64,000 nt of DNA from positions 1,178,001 through 1,242,000 of the forward strand of contig NZ_CP147917.1 of assembly GCF_039645965.1 (NCBI RefSeq), written 5' to 3'. Below the pieces are notes generated by a model that saw nothing but the letters and a program-made list of their open reading frames with translations, was not told the origin of the DNA and ran no database searches. This stretch comes from Sulfurimonas sp. HSL3-2. Its GTDB lineage: Bacteria > Campylobacterota > Campylobacteria > Campylobacterales > Sulfurimonadaceae. The first letter of the stretch is position 1. Each line of letters starts with the position of its first letter. Positions 58,401-64,000 of the stretch are shown one piece after another. Position numbers and translations under genes: made by a program.

Positions 58401-59033
58401 GACTTTAATATCAAGTTCTCTTGCAAGAGTCAAAACCTGTTCGTCGATAAACATCTGGTCAGAGATGCCGTGACGCATAAGCTCTAGGTAAAAATCCTCA
58501 CCGAAGATCTCTTTGTACTCCAAAGCCGCTTTTTTTGCGCCTTCGTACCCTAATGCACCGTTTTTGACATTACGTTCGTTTTGGGTGTTAAGATGCCAGT
58601 TGACTTCGCCTTGAAGACATGCAGAGGTACATATAAGTCCTTCAGAGTGTTCGCGAAGCTCTTTTTTGTTGATACGAGGAAAGTAATAAAAACCGTCAAT
58701 GAAAGCTTTTGACGAAAGATACATAAGATTTTTGTATCCGATCTCGTTCTTTGCAAAAAGACAGATATGAAAACGCTGCTTTGTAGACTTATCGTCAATA
58801 TCTTCACCGTTATGGATGTACCCTTCCATCCCGATGATAGGTTTCAGTCCCGCGCCTTTCATCTGATGATAGAAATCTATCGCGCCGAACATATTTCCGT
58901 GGTCTGTCATCGCCACAGAGGTCATGCCGAGCTCTTTTGTACGTTCTACTAAATTTGATATCTTGTTTGCACCGTCTAAAAGTGAATATTCCGTATGAAG
59001 ATGAAGGTGCGTAAATGCTGGTTCTTTACTCAA
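55446..59033 (-). CDS. dnaE: DNA polymerase III alpha subunit
   Basis: A 1195-residue replicative polymerase. The PHP domain starts at FTHLHLHTEYSLLDGANKI, the catalytic palm contains PDIDMDFMQARRGEIIDYV, GYGFNKSHSAAYAMV is in the fingers, and an OB fold lies near 1010-1080. Length is normal for DnaE1. It heads the long minus-strand run to 50080. Confidence 0.97.
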   Translation of the reverse strand: MSKEPAFTHLHLHTEYSLLDGANKISNLVERTKELGMTSVAMTDHGNMFGAIDFYHQMKGAGLKPIIGMEGYIHNGEDIDDKSTKQRFHICLFAKNEIGYKNLMYLSSKAFIDGFYYFPRINKKELREHSEGLICTSACLQGEVNWHLNTQNERNVKNGALGYEGAKKAALEYKEIFGEDFYLELMRHGISDQMFIDEQVLTLARELDIKVVATNDTHYTYPDDAQYHEAFMCIGMNKLYDDPNRMRHSVHEFYLKSPEQMARLFADIPEALEHTQEIVEKCQLELNLGNPTPPNFKFTKEYAQKEGLGIDNVDDDESVPAKERKTAMDKNDAEYFIHRCRVGLEERLVHVPQERHAEYRERLEFEIEVINSMKFPGYMLIVWDFVKEAKNMGIAVGPGRGSAAGSLVAYSLEITDIDPMKYDLLFERFLNPERVSMPDIDMDFMQARRGEIIDYVVKKYGRNQVAQIITFGSLLAKGVIRDVARVLDMPLSQADKMAKLIPDELGITLNGKSKKGEFIEGAYQKEPKLVELVETDPQAARVWEFSKKLEGLKRNSGMHAAGVVISNEELWKKTPIYKPSGEETFVTQYSLNYLEDVDLIKFDFLGLKTLDVIDNAIKLVKARYDVDVNWHAIDENDPKVYDVIRGGDTVGMFQIESSGMQDLNRRLMPDSFEDLIAVLALYRPGPMESGMLDSFIERKHGREAIEYTFAEMEPILKPTYGVIVYQEQVMQIVQTIGGFSLGYSDIIRRAMGKKKDMAVYNAEFSEGAQKQGHDYAKASKLFDLIEKFAGYGFNKSHSAAYAMVTFQTAWLKTYYPNEFMAALLTSEKDNTDKVVKYIDEVKHMGITLSPPDINDSQLEFSAITKDDQDVILFGLGAIKGVGKAAVLSILEVIKEGGEFSSMEDFVNRIEPSKVNKRVIESIIKSGGFDRFGYSRKALLDQIDLLVDTAKKASDAKKNAMGSLFGDDAEITQVKLDLKNSDEYELREILEFEKNTLGFYVSGHPLDSYREEMDGLTYTLSSDIENIGDGSTAIFIGKVEEIQKKVSKKGNAFGIVTLMDFHGNIEMMLFSDKLEELQAMDLNEPVAFKVKVTHTEMFTRISVMKVLTLKDVKKESKKVKTTIMEKPQEPLNISIHLNSATRELEELYTLVRRHPGKRALKLTIVSKLQNVVIESAIRVDNSILEELQKLEYINIL

Positions 59034-59214
59034 TTTGACTGCCTAATAATATATATGTTAATAACTTTTTTATTATAGTATGTTGTTAATAAAATCTAGT
59101 TGTAAGAAAAAATAAATAGTAATATTAACAGTTTTCTAGCATATTTCTTTCGATTGTAGTAAACTTATACATTATGCCTCTATTTTTTTATTTCATGTAA
59201 AAAAAGGATGAAAG

Positions 59215-59667
59215 ATGGACATCAAATATAGTGAGATCTATAATGTGCTTTCTAAAGAAAGAAAAAGCATTGAAAAACTGGTCGAACCGTTTTGGTACAG
59301 GTTTACGCGTTACAAACTGCAGTTTTGCCTGCTTATCATATATGCCGAAAATCTGGAAAAAGAGTACTTTAATATCCATATAAGAGAGACCGATGAAGTC
59401 GTTATCTTGGATAAAAACCTTCTGTGTATCGTGTTTGAGGCCAATAACGATACTAAAGTGACAGACGGGATAGAAAAGCTGTTATACAATCAAGACGGTG
59501 AGTTTCATAAGGCGAATAACTTCTATTACAGTTCAATGGTCTGTGCATCTGAAAGTGAAGGTCTTGAAGAAAATATAATAAATAGAAGTTTTATGATCTT
59601 AGAGTATGCTTTTGAATATCAAAGAACCAATGAAGTGTTAAATTATAGTGCTATCTTTATGAAATAG
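59215..59667 (+). CDS. stand-alone degenerate GGDEF-like protein
   Basis: A 150-residue soluble protein without a database-level match that I recognise. The order of its motifs follows a GGDEF fold: a strand like FCLLIIYAENLE where cyclases have LLxIDIDxFK, then IRETDEVVILDKNLLCIVFE in the place of RxSDxxxRxGGDEFxxxL, then YYSSMVCASES. GGDEF itself is gone (DKNLL), so it cannot be a cyclase; it may bind a ligand or a partner (inference). Single gene. Confidence 0.55.
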   Translation: MDIKYSEIYNVLSKERKSIEKLVEPFWYRFTRYKLQFCLLIIYAENLEKEYFNIHIRETDEVVILDKNLLCIVFEANNDTKVTDGIEKLLYNQDGEFHKANNFYYSSMVCASESEGLEENIINRSFMILEYAFEYQRTNEVLNYSAIFMK

Positions 59668-59679
59668 AGTGTTTTACTA

Positions 59680-59710
59680 AAAAAATCCCTACATGTAAAG
59701 CTACATGTAA
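59680..59710 (-). terminator. terminator built from two TACATGTA palindromes
   Basis: On the minus strand TACATGTA-GCTT-TACATGTA can fold as an 8-bp hairpin and is followed by GGGA and seven T residues, just past the DJ-1 gene stop. Confidence 0.6.
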
Positions 59711-59719
59711 GAGATCGAC

Positions 59720-60277
59720 TTACTCACAATAATCTGCTAAAAGTCCGCCTTTTGCTTTCTCTTTTGCATCATTTCCAAGTAGTATCTTTATGATCTCAAG
59801 TCCAAAACAGATAGCTGTTCCCGGACCGCGTGAAGTCAGGATATTTTTATCGCTTACTACCTTTTGAGTAGCATCGTATCCTTTATGGTCTATATCTGCT
59901 TCAACAGACGGATAACAGGTAAACTTCTCTTTAAGAACTCCTGCTTTATCTAATGCAAACGGAGCGGCACAGATAGCGCCTATCTGCTTGCCTTTTGCAT
60001 CCATCTCTTTGATAAGGGATTGCACTTTCGCATCTTCAGCCAGAATCTTTGTTCCGCCCCAGCCTCCCGGAAGTACGATCATGTCGATATCATCGGCAGT
60101 TATGTTTTTTATACTTTTATCTGCTTTGACGGTTATGCCGTGTGCACCTCGCACATCTGCATTTCCGTCGACTGAAGCCACTATGACCTCTATCGAAGAG
60201 CGTCTTACCGTATCGATGATAGATATCGCTTCGATCTCCTCAAAACCGGTCGCTAAAGGTACTAAAACAGTTGCCAT
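59720..60277 (-). CDS. DJ-1/PfpI-family protein
   Basis: A 185-residue protein of the DJ-1/YajL subfamily. The reactive cysteine lies in the nucleophile elbow GAICAAP (about 104), with the conserved Glu in FEEIEA near 14. Members act as glyoxalases, chaperones or oxidative-stress proteins. It lies about 20 bases after efp and ends in the palindrome-pair terminator. Confidence 0.88.
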   Translation of the reverse strand: MATVLVPLATGFEEIEAISIIDTVRRSSIEVIVASVDGNADVRGAHGITVKADKSIKNITADDIDMIVLPGGWGGTKILAEDAKVQSLIKEMDAKGKQIGAICAAPFALDKAGVLKEKFTCYPSVEADIDHKGYDATQKVVSDKNILTSRGPGTAICFGLEIIKILLGNDAKEKAKGGLLADYCE

Positions 60278-60297
60278 AATATCTCCTTCTAAAAAGA

Positions 60298-60864
60298 TTA
60301 TTTTACTTTTTCTAAGTACTCGCCTTCTACTGTATTTACTTTAACAACATCACCCTCAAGGATATGGTAAGGTACTTGAACAACTGCACCAGTCTCTAAA
60401 GTAGCAGGTTTTTTACTTCCGCTTGATGTATCGCCTTTAAAGTTTGGAGGAGTATCTGTTACGACAAGCTCCATTGTCTCAGGTGCGCTTACAGAGATAG
60501 CATCGCCTTTGTAGAAGATCATATCTACGTTGATACCGTCTTTTAACCATTTCATTGCGTCTTCACACTGATCGTAAGTCAGACCGATCTGATCATAAGT
60601 GTCGTTGTCCATGAATTGTAGCATTTCGCCGTCATCGTAAAGATATTGCATAGTTTTGTATTCGATCACAGGAACTTCGAATTTATCACCTGCGTGAACA
60701 GTTTTCTCGATAACTTTTCCGTTCATAAAACTTTTGACCTTCATACGTACGAAAGCTGCACCCTTACCCGGTTTAACGTGTTGGAACTCAACTACTTTGT
60801 ATGGTACGTCAGAGATCTCTAAACGTACATTTTTTTTAATATCACCCATACCTATTGTTGCCAT
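60298..60864 (-). CDS. efp: elongation factor P
   Basis: A 188-residue EF-P with three beta-domains. The tip lysine is in HVKPGKGAAFVR (about 31-42). It relieves ribosome stalling at polyproline. I start at the ATG at 60864 (MATIGMGDIKKN) with AGG sequences upstream; a further ATG at 60942 would add an unlikely 26-residue extension through a repeat-rich gap. Confidence 0.94.
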   Translation of the reverse strand: MATIGMGDIKKNVRLEISDVPYKVVEFQHVKPGKGAAFVRMKVKSFMNGKVIEKTVHAGDKFEVPVIEYKTMQYLYDDGEMLQFMDNDTYDQIGLTYDQCEDAMKWLKDGINVDMIFYKGDAISVSAPETMELVVTDTPPNFKGDTSSGSKKPATLETGAVVQVPYHILEGDVVKVNTVEGEYLEKVK

Positions 60865-60931
60865 ATACCTGACCTTCTTAAAAAAATTTTGTGCAATTTT
60901 ACCGCAAAGCACCTTACATGTAAAGATACGC

Positions 60932-61039
60932 AAAATGAGCAAAGCCCATTTCTGCTACGCTAGCCGCTTTGGCACTGAAGTTTGCCTCTTTCGAGGCAGA
61001 TACAGAAACGTAAAATGAGCAAAGCCCATTTCTGCTACG
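60932..61039. repeat. 80-bp partial tandem repeat
   Basis: A 28-bp identical segment starting AAAATGAGCAAAGCCC occurs at 60932-60959 and again at 61012-61039, so the unit is 80 bp and is repeated 1.35 times. Within the unit TGCCTC/GAGGCA (60983-60998) forms a hairpin whose minus-strand loop is GAAA, a GNRA tetraloop. The gap is between efp and the SQR-like gene, both on the minus strand. A 27-codon open frame on the plus strand is probably incidental. Confidence 0.75.
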
Positions 61040-61054
61040 ATAACCAAAGAACTA

Positions 61055-62482
61055 TTAAAAAAGTCCTCTAAGCATTAGATGCCAATACATAGGCTCTAAC
61101 ATATAGCGGTCAAACTCCCACCACATCCATCGAGGTTTGTAGTACTCTATGAACGGAATAGTCGGTTTTGGCCCTTCGTAGTTAAACTCTGCCATCAATA
61201 TCTTTCCATATTGCGTTTTAAGCGGACATACCGTGTAGCCGTCAAACTTCTCTTTCAGTTCTTTATTCTGCATTACCGCTAAAAGGTTATCCATCACTAT
61301 AGGAGACTGATGACGCGCTGTTCCTCCGGTTTTTCCCATAGGGATGCCGCAGACGTCGCCGATGCCGAAGATGTTTTTGTATTTGTTGTGCTGCAGCGTG
61401 TATTTGTCTACATCAAGCCATCCCTCACCGTTGACGAGTTTTGACTTTTCAAGTGCTTCAGGTGGGCTCATAGGCGGTACGACATGGATAAAATCATACT
61501 TCACGACGACCTCATCGGCAAAACTCTGCATCATTTTTTCGCCGAAATCTTCATCTATCACCTCTTTTTCATAAGCATGAACAAACGTAGCCTTTTTCGC
61601 TTTTACATCTATGGCACGTAAGAAGTGGGAAAATTTCGTCTCGATCTTGTCGTATTGTTTTTGAACTTTAGTAAGCTCCTCATCCACTTTTGGCAAATGG
61701 AACAGTTTTTTAAGTCCCGTATAAAAGTAGTAGTCTGCACTAAGCCCGTCTTGTTTGAGGTAATCGGCACTGAGGTAGAGCATCTTTTGCGGTGCACCGC
61801 CGCATTTTATAGGAGTGTCTGGTTGTGTGTAGAGCACTGTCGGTCTTTTAGTCTTTGCCGCTTTTTTAAGATCGTTGTACCAGTCCCAAGTCGCAGTCGC
61901 TCCGCGAGCCGTACCTTTTTCGAGATCACTTAAGTAAACACTGGTGATACCGTTGGTCCCGATATCTTCCTCTTTTAATCCCGCGATCTTGTCAAAACGG
62001 TTCACGACGCCTGTAGCAACGATCATATAGTCATATCCGACCGTCTGACCACAGCGTGTGACCACGACATTGTTATCAGGGTCAAAGCTCTTGACCTCAT
62101 CTTTGATCCAGTTAACATTTTTAGCGATAAAGTCGCTGTTTGGTTTTTGAAGGTCCTCTTGTTTCATCAGTCCCGCAGCGACAAATACCTGTCCCGGCTG
62201 GTAAAGATGCGTCTCATTTGGAGCAATAACCGTGATATCGGGATTTGATATCTTTCTGTTAAGTCTGGCCAGGGTCATGATAGCACCGCTGCCCCCTCCG
62301 ACTATAAGGATCTTGCCTTTGACATCGATAGCTTCTGCCTCTGTGTAGCTTCCACTTCCCGCCGAAGCGATCACGGATGCAGCGATGGGAGAGATACCCA
62401 GCAGCCTGATGGCTTCACGTCTTGAAATCGGCCCTTTATCGGCACTCGCTTTAAACAACTCCAGCAGCTTCTCAGTCTTCAT
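61055..62482 (-). CDS. sulfide:quinone oxidoreductase-like flavoprotein, Tat-type leader
   Basis: A 475-residue flavoprotein. An N-terminal SRREAIRLLGI (Arg-21, Arg-22) and a hydrophobic stretch look like a twin-arginine signal, followed by the FAD fold ILIVGGGSGA (58-67). Cysteines at 144, 227 (IKCGGAPQK), 378 and 419 are candidates for the redox disulfide; the KCGGAPQK segment is typical of SQR. The C-terminus is Trp- and Tyr-rich (PRWMWWEFDRYMLEPMYW) and may sit on the membrane. It should pass electrons from sulfide, or another sulfur donor, to quinone. FCSD-type flavoprotein is the alternative. Confidence 0.78.
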   Translation of the reverse strand: MKTEKLLELFKASADKGPISRREAIRLLGISPIAASVIASAGSGSYTEAEAIDVKGKILIVGGGSGAIMTLARLNRKISNPDITVIAPNETHLYQPGQVFVAAGLMKQEDLQKPNSDFIAKNVNWIKDEVKSFDPDNNVVVTRCGQTVGYDYMIVATGVVNRFDKIAGLKEEDIGTNGITSVYLSDLEKGTARGATATWDWYNDLKKAAKTKRPTVLYTQPDTPIKCGGAPQKMLYLSADYLKQDGLSADYYFYTGLKKLFHLPKVDEELTKVQKQYDKIETKFSHFLRAIDVKAKKATFVHAYEKEVIDEDFGEKMMQSFADEVVVKYDFIHVVPPMSPPEALEKSKLVNGEGWLDVDKYTLQHNKYKNIFGIGDVCGIPMGKTGGTARHQSPIVMDNLLAVMQNKELKEKFDGYTVCPLKTQYGKILMAEFNYEGPKPTIPFIEYYKPRWMWWEFDRYMLEPMYWHLMLRGLF

Positions 62483-62546
62483 CGGCTTATCCTTTTTTTT
62501 GACTTGAAAATATTATAACGAAATATGATAACAAAGAAAATAGTAA

Positions 62547-63296
62547 TTATGCTTTAACTACACTCGTCTCCCATCCGTCATACTCACCGCCGTAGCTCTT
62601 GGCATTGTCTATCAGGTTCATCGTAAGCTCGTCTATCTCGTAGTAGTACGGTACGTCGATGCGGTAAAACTGAAGTCCGTACATAGAGACCTCATCACTG
62701 GGTTCCATCTCTTTTTGGATCGTAAAACCGTCACTTTTTATAAACTCTTTGTATATCTCTCTGTCTTGCGGAGTGTTAAAGTAGATCTTATGTTCTATGG
62801 CACGTCCCAGTCTCAGGTTATCGCCCGCTTCTTGAAGCATGTTACATGTACGGTGGTTTTGAATGATCTGCCACTGTTTTGCCGTAGGAAGAAGGAGTTT
62901 GTTATACACCTCCCACTCCATGTCTGTACGCGCACCGAACTCGTACCTGTAATCCTCGAACTTTCTCATAGCATCGTTTACGGCACTGTCCCATTCAAAA
63001 TCATACTTGAGGTAGTAGATGAAGTTCACACTCCCCTGTGTGATGATGCGTCCGACATACTTTCCTATACGGTAGCGCAAAGACTCCATCTCGATGGAAT
63101 CCTCTATGAAGGAGATATCTTCCTGCTCCTCTTCGCCTAAGAGACCGTCATCTTTTGGAGCATGCAAAAACACCTTCACAAAACCGACATAACCGTACTC
63201 ATCATTCAAGCTGCCGTCTGACACATCGACATTGAACATGACAGCCGAGGGATGTCCCTCCATCGGCTTCATATATGCTTCCCAGTACTCCTGCAT
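62547..63296 (-). CDS. DUF695 / RraB-like protein
   Basis: A 249-residue protein. The first half (EYWEAYMKPMEGHPSAVMFN, then a TDMEWEVYNKLLLP segment) resembles DUF695; the end, with IEHKIYFNTPQDREIYKEF and LQFYRIDVPYYYEIDELT, resembles the RraB domain (inhibitor of RNase E in E. coli). Function here is unknown. It lies 12 bases after hypA, so it may be co-expressed with hydrogenase maturation genes. Confidence 0.65.
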   Translation of the reverse strand: MQEYWEAYMKPMEGHPSAVMFNVDVSDGSLNDEYGYVGFVKVFLHAPKDDGLLGEEEQEDISFIEDSIEMESLRYRIGKYVGRIITQGSVNFIYYLKYDFEWDSAVNDAMRKFEDYRYEFGARTDMEWEVYNKLLLPTAKQWQIIQNHRTCNMLQEAGDNLRLGRAIEHKIYFNTPQDREIYKEFIKSDGFTIQKEMEPSDEVSMYGLQFYRIDVPYYYEIDELTMNLIDNAKSYGGEYDGWETSVVKA

Positions 63297-63308
63297 CCTC
63301 TTCTCCTT

Positions 63309-63650
63309 TTACTTCATCTCTAGGCTCATAAGGAACATGTCTTCCCCGTCCACCACACTTACATCTACACTCTCACATTTTGGACAGCAGTAGTGTCTTG
63401 ACTCCAGCTCGCTTGTAGTACCGCACTCCCTGCAACTTATGGTCAGAGGCTGTATATGCATCACAAACTCTGCGCCGTCACAGACACTGGCTTCTTTAAA
63501 TGTGTTGAACGCCGTCTCTAAAAGATAAGGTTCGACACCACTCATCACCCCTATCTTGACCACAAGCTTTGTCACCTGCGTCGCATCGTTTGCCTTGGTG
63601 TACTCTTCACATTGATCGAGCAGAGCTTGGACTACGCTGTATTCATGCAT
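63309..63650 (-). CDS. hypA: hydrogenase nickel-insertion protein HypA
   Basis: A 113-residue metallochaperone. Met-His-Glu at the N-terminus gives the nickel site (His-2), and Cys-73, Cys-76, Cys-89 and Cys-92 form the zinc site. It loads nickel into NiFe hydrogenase with HypB. It follows hypE by about 10 bases. Confidence 0.95.
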   Translation of the reverse strand: MHEYSVVQALLDQCEEYTKANDATQVTKLVVKIGVMSGVEPYLLETAFNTFKEASVCDGAEFVMHIQPLTISCRECGTTSELESRHYCCPKCESVDVSVVDGEDMFLMSLEMK

Positions 63651-63660
63651 CTTTTACCCT

Positions 63661-63999
63661 TTAACAGATTCTCGGCAGCAGTTCGCCGCTTGGAGTCTCC
63701 AAAAACCTTGAAGTCCCCCATCCGCTTTTTAGTATCACTTTCTTTTTATGTTTCTCTGTCACACTTCCTATAAGCGCAGCTTTTGAACAAACATCAAAAC
63801 CTTTGAGTATCTCTACGGCTCTTTTCGCATCCTCTTTTTTAACGGCAAGCACAAACGTCCCCTCGTTTGCCAAAGAGGTCGCTTCAAACCCGAGCATCTC
63901 GCATATCCCTTTTACTTCATCGCTTACGGGGATACTATCCTCTTCTACTTCTATGCAGATATCCGACTGTTTTGCCCACTCGTTCAGTACTGCACCCAC
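63661..63999 (-). CDS. hypE: hydrogenase maturation protein HypE, C-terminal part
   Basis: The 3' end of hypE; the frame is open to the window edge. It ends in RFLETPSGELLPRIC, the conserved HypE tail whose last Cys carries the thiocyanate that becomes the cyanide ligand of NiFe hydrogenase. GEMLGFEATSLANEGTF-like sequence upstream fits the AIRS C-terminal domain. Confidence 0.92.
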   Translation of the reverse strand: MGAVLNEWAKQSDICIEVEEDSIPVSDEVKGICEMLGFEATSLANEGTFVLAVKKEDAKRAVEILKGFDVCSKAALIGSVTEKHKKKVILKSGWGTSRFLETPSGELLPRIC

Positions 64000-64000
64000 A

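Noticed and set aside
55642-58807. Long open frames opposite dnaE
   Set aside because: They lie antisense to strongly conserved DnaE motifs and have no family features.
60935-61018. 27-codon open frame across the 80-bp repeat on the plus strand
   Set aside because: No ribosome site, antisense to the surrounding genes, and best explained by the repeat itself.
1-64000. tRNA, rRNA, CRISPR or riboswitch
   Set aside because: Gaps were read for T-loop-like sequence, regular repeat arrays and known leader patterns; none was convincing. Absence is by eye, not by a covariance search.

Overview
The window reads as chromosome of a chemolithotrophic Campylobacterota (Epsilonproteobacteria), most like the Sulfurimonas/Sulfuricurvum group. 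The evidence is the gene content and order: an rpoN operon headed by an S4-domain gene, trpD, tsaE and lptB; a murF-hydrolase-ddl-ruvA-FapA block facing murJ-cysS-pyrD-M16 peptidase-dapA-fabL (an order I recall from Campylobacter jejuni); pgsA-rseP; an FlgS-type kinase; a CetB/CetA-like energy-taxis pair; many c-di-GMP proteins; a sulfide:quinone oxidoreductase-like flavoprotein; and hydrogenase maturation genes. This is inference; no search was run. Genes are densely packed, no gap exceeds about 300 bases, and I found no tRNA, rRNA, CRISPR array, insertion sequence or prophage.

Layout. 1-2.2 kb: 3' part of a P-type cation ATPase. 2.2-9.4 kb: a c-di-GMP module (periplasmic binding protein, GGDEF-EAL protein, PAS-GGDEF cyclase) divergent from a second EAL protein. 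9.4-11.9 kb: ABC ATPase, FtsX-like permease and DUF3299 lipoprotein. 11.9-17.5 kb: rhlE, a CLC protein, an HI0933-family flavoprotein, an AEC transporter and a lipoprotein. 17.6-22 kb: the rpoN operon. 22-28.7 kb: phosphate uptake (PiT, pstSCAB-phoU) with two tiny membrane proteins diverging from pstS. 28.7-36.7 kb: HIT protein, TRAP permeases, then murF, hydrolase, ddl, ruvA and fapA. 36.7-43.7 kb: murJ, cysS, pyrD, M16 peptidase, dapA and fabL. 43.8-47.7 kb: polysaccharide deacetylase, cytochrome c, PAS protein and CZB chemoreceptor. 47.8-50 kb: pgsA, rseP, yggS. 50-59 kb: a long minus-strand run headed by dnaE. 59-64 kb: a degenerate GGDEF protein, DJ-1, efp, the SQR-like flavoprotein, a DUF695/RraB-like protein, hypA and partial hypE.

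The most unusual feature is not a gene. The 10-bp palindrome TTACATGTAA occurs nine times exactly and several more times with one changed end base. It lies in coding sequence in both stop-free reading phases and in gaps, and a close pair of one-mismatch copies forms a terminator-like hairpin. Other points of interest are a Pho-box-like 11-bp repeat shared by pstS and a divergent promoter, a strong sigma-54 promoter match antisense to the PiT gene, a CLC protein with a channel-like Val at the internal-glutamate position, an 80-bp partial tandem repeat, and the binding-protein/c-di-GMP cluster.
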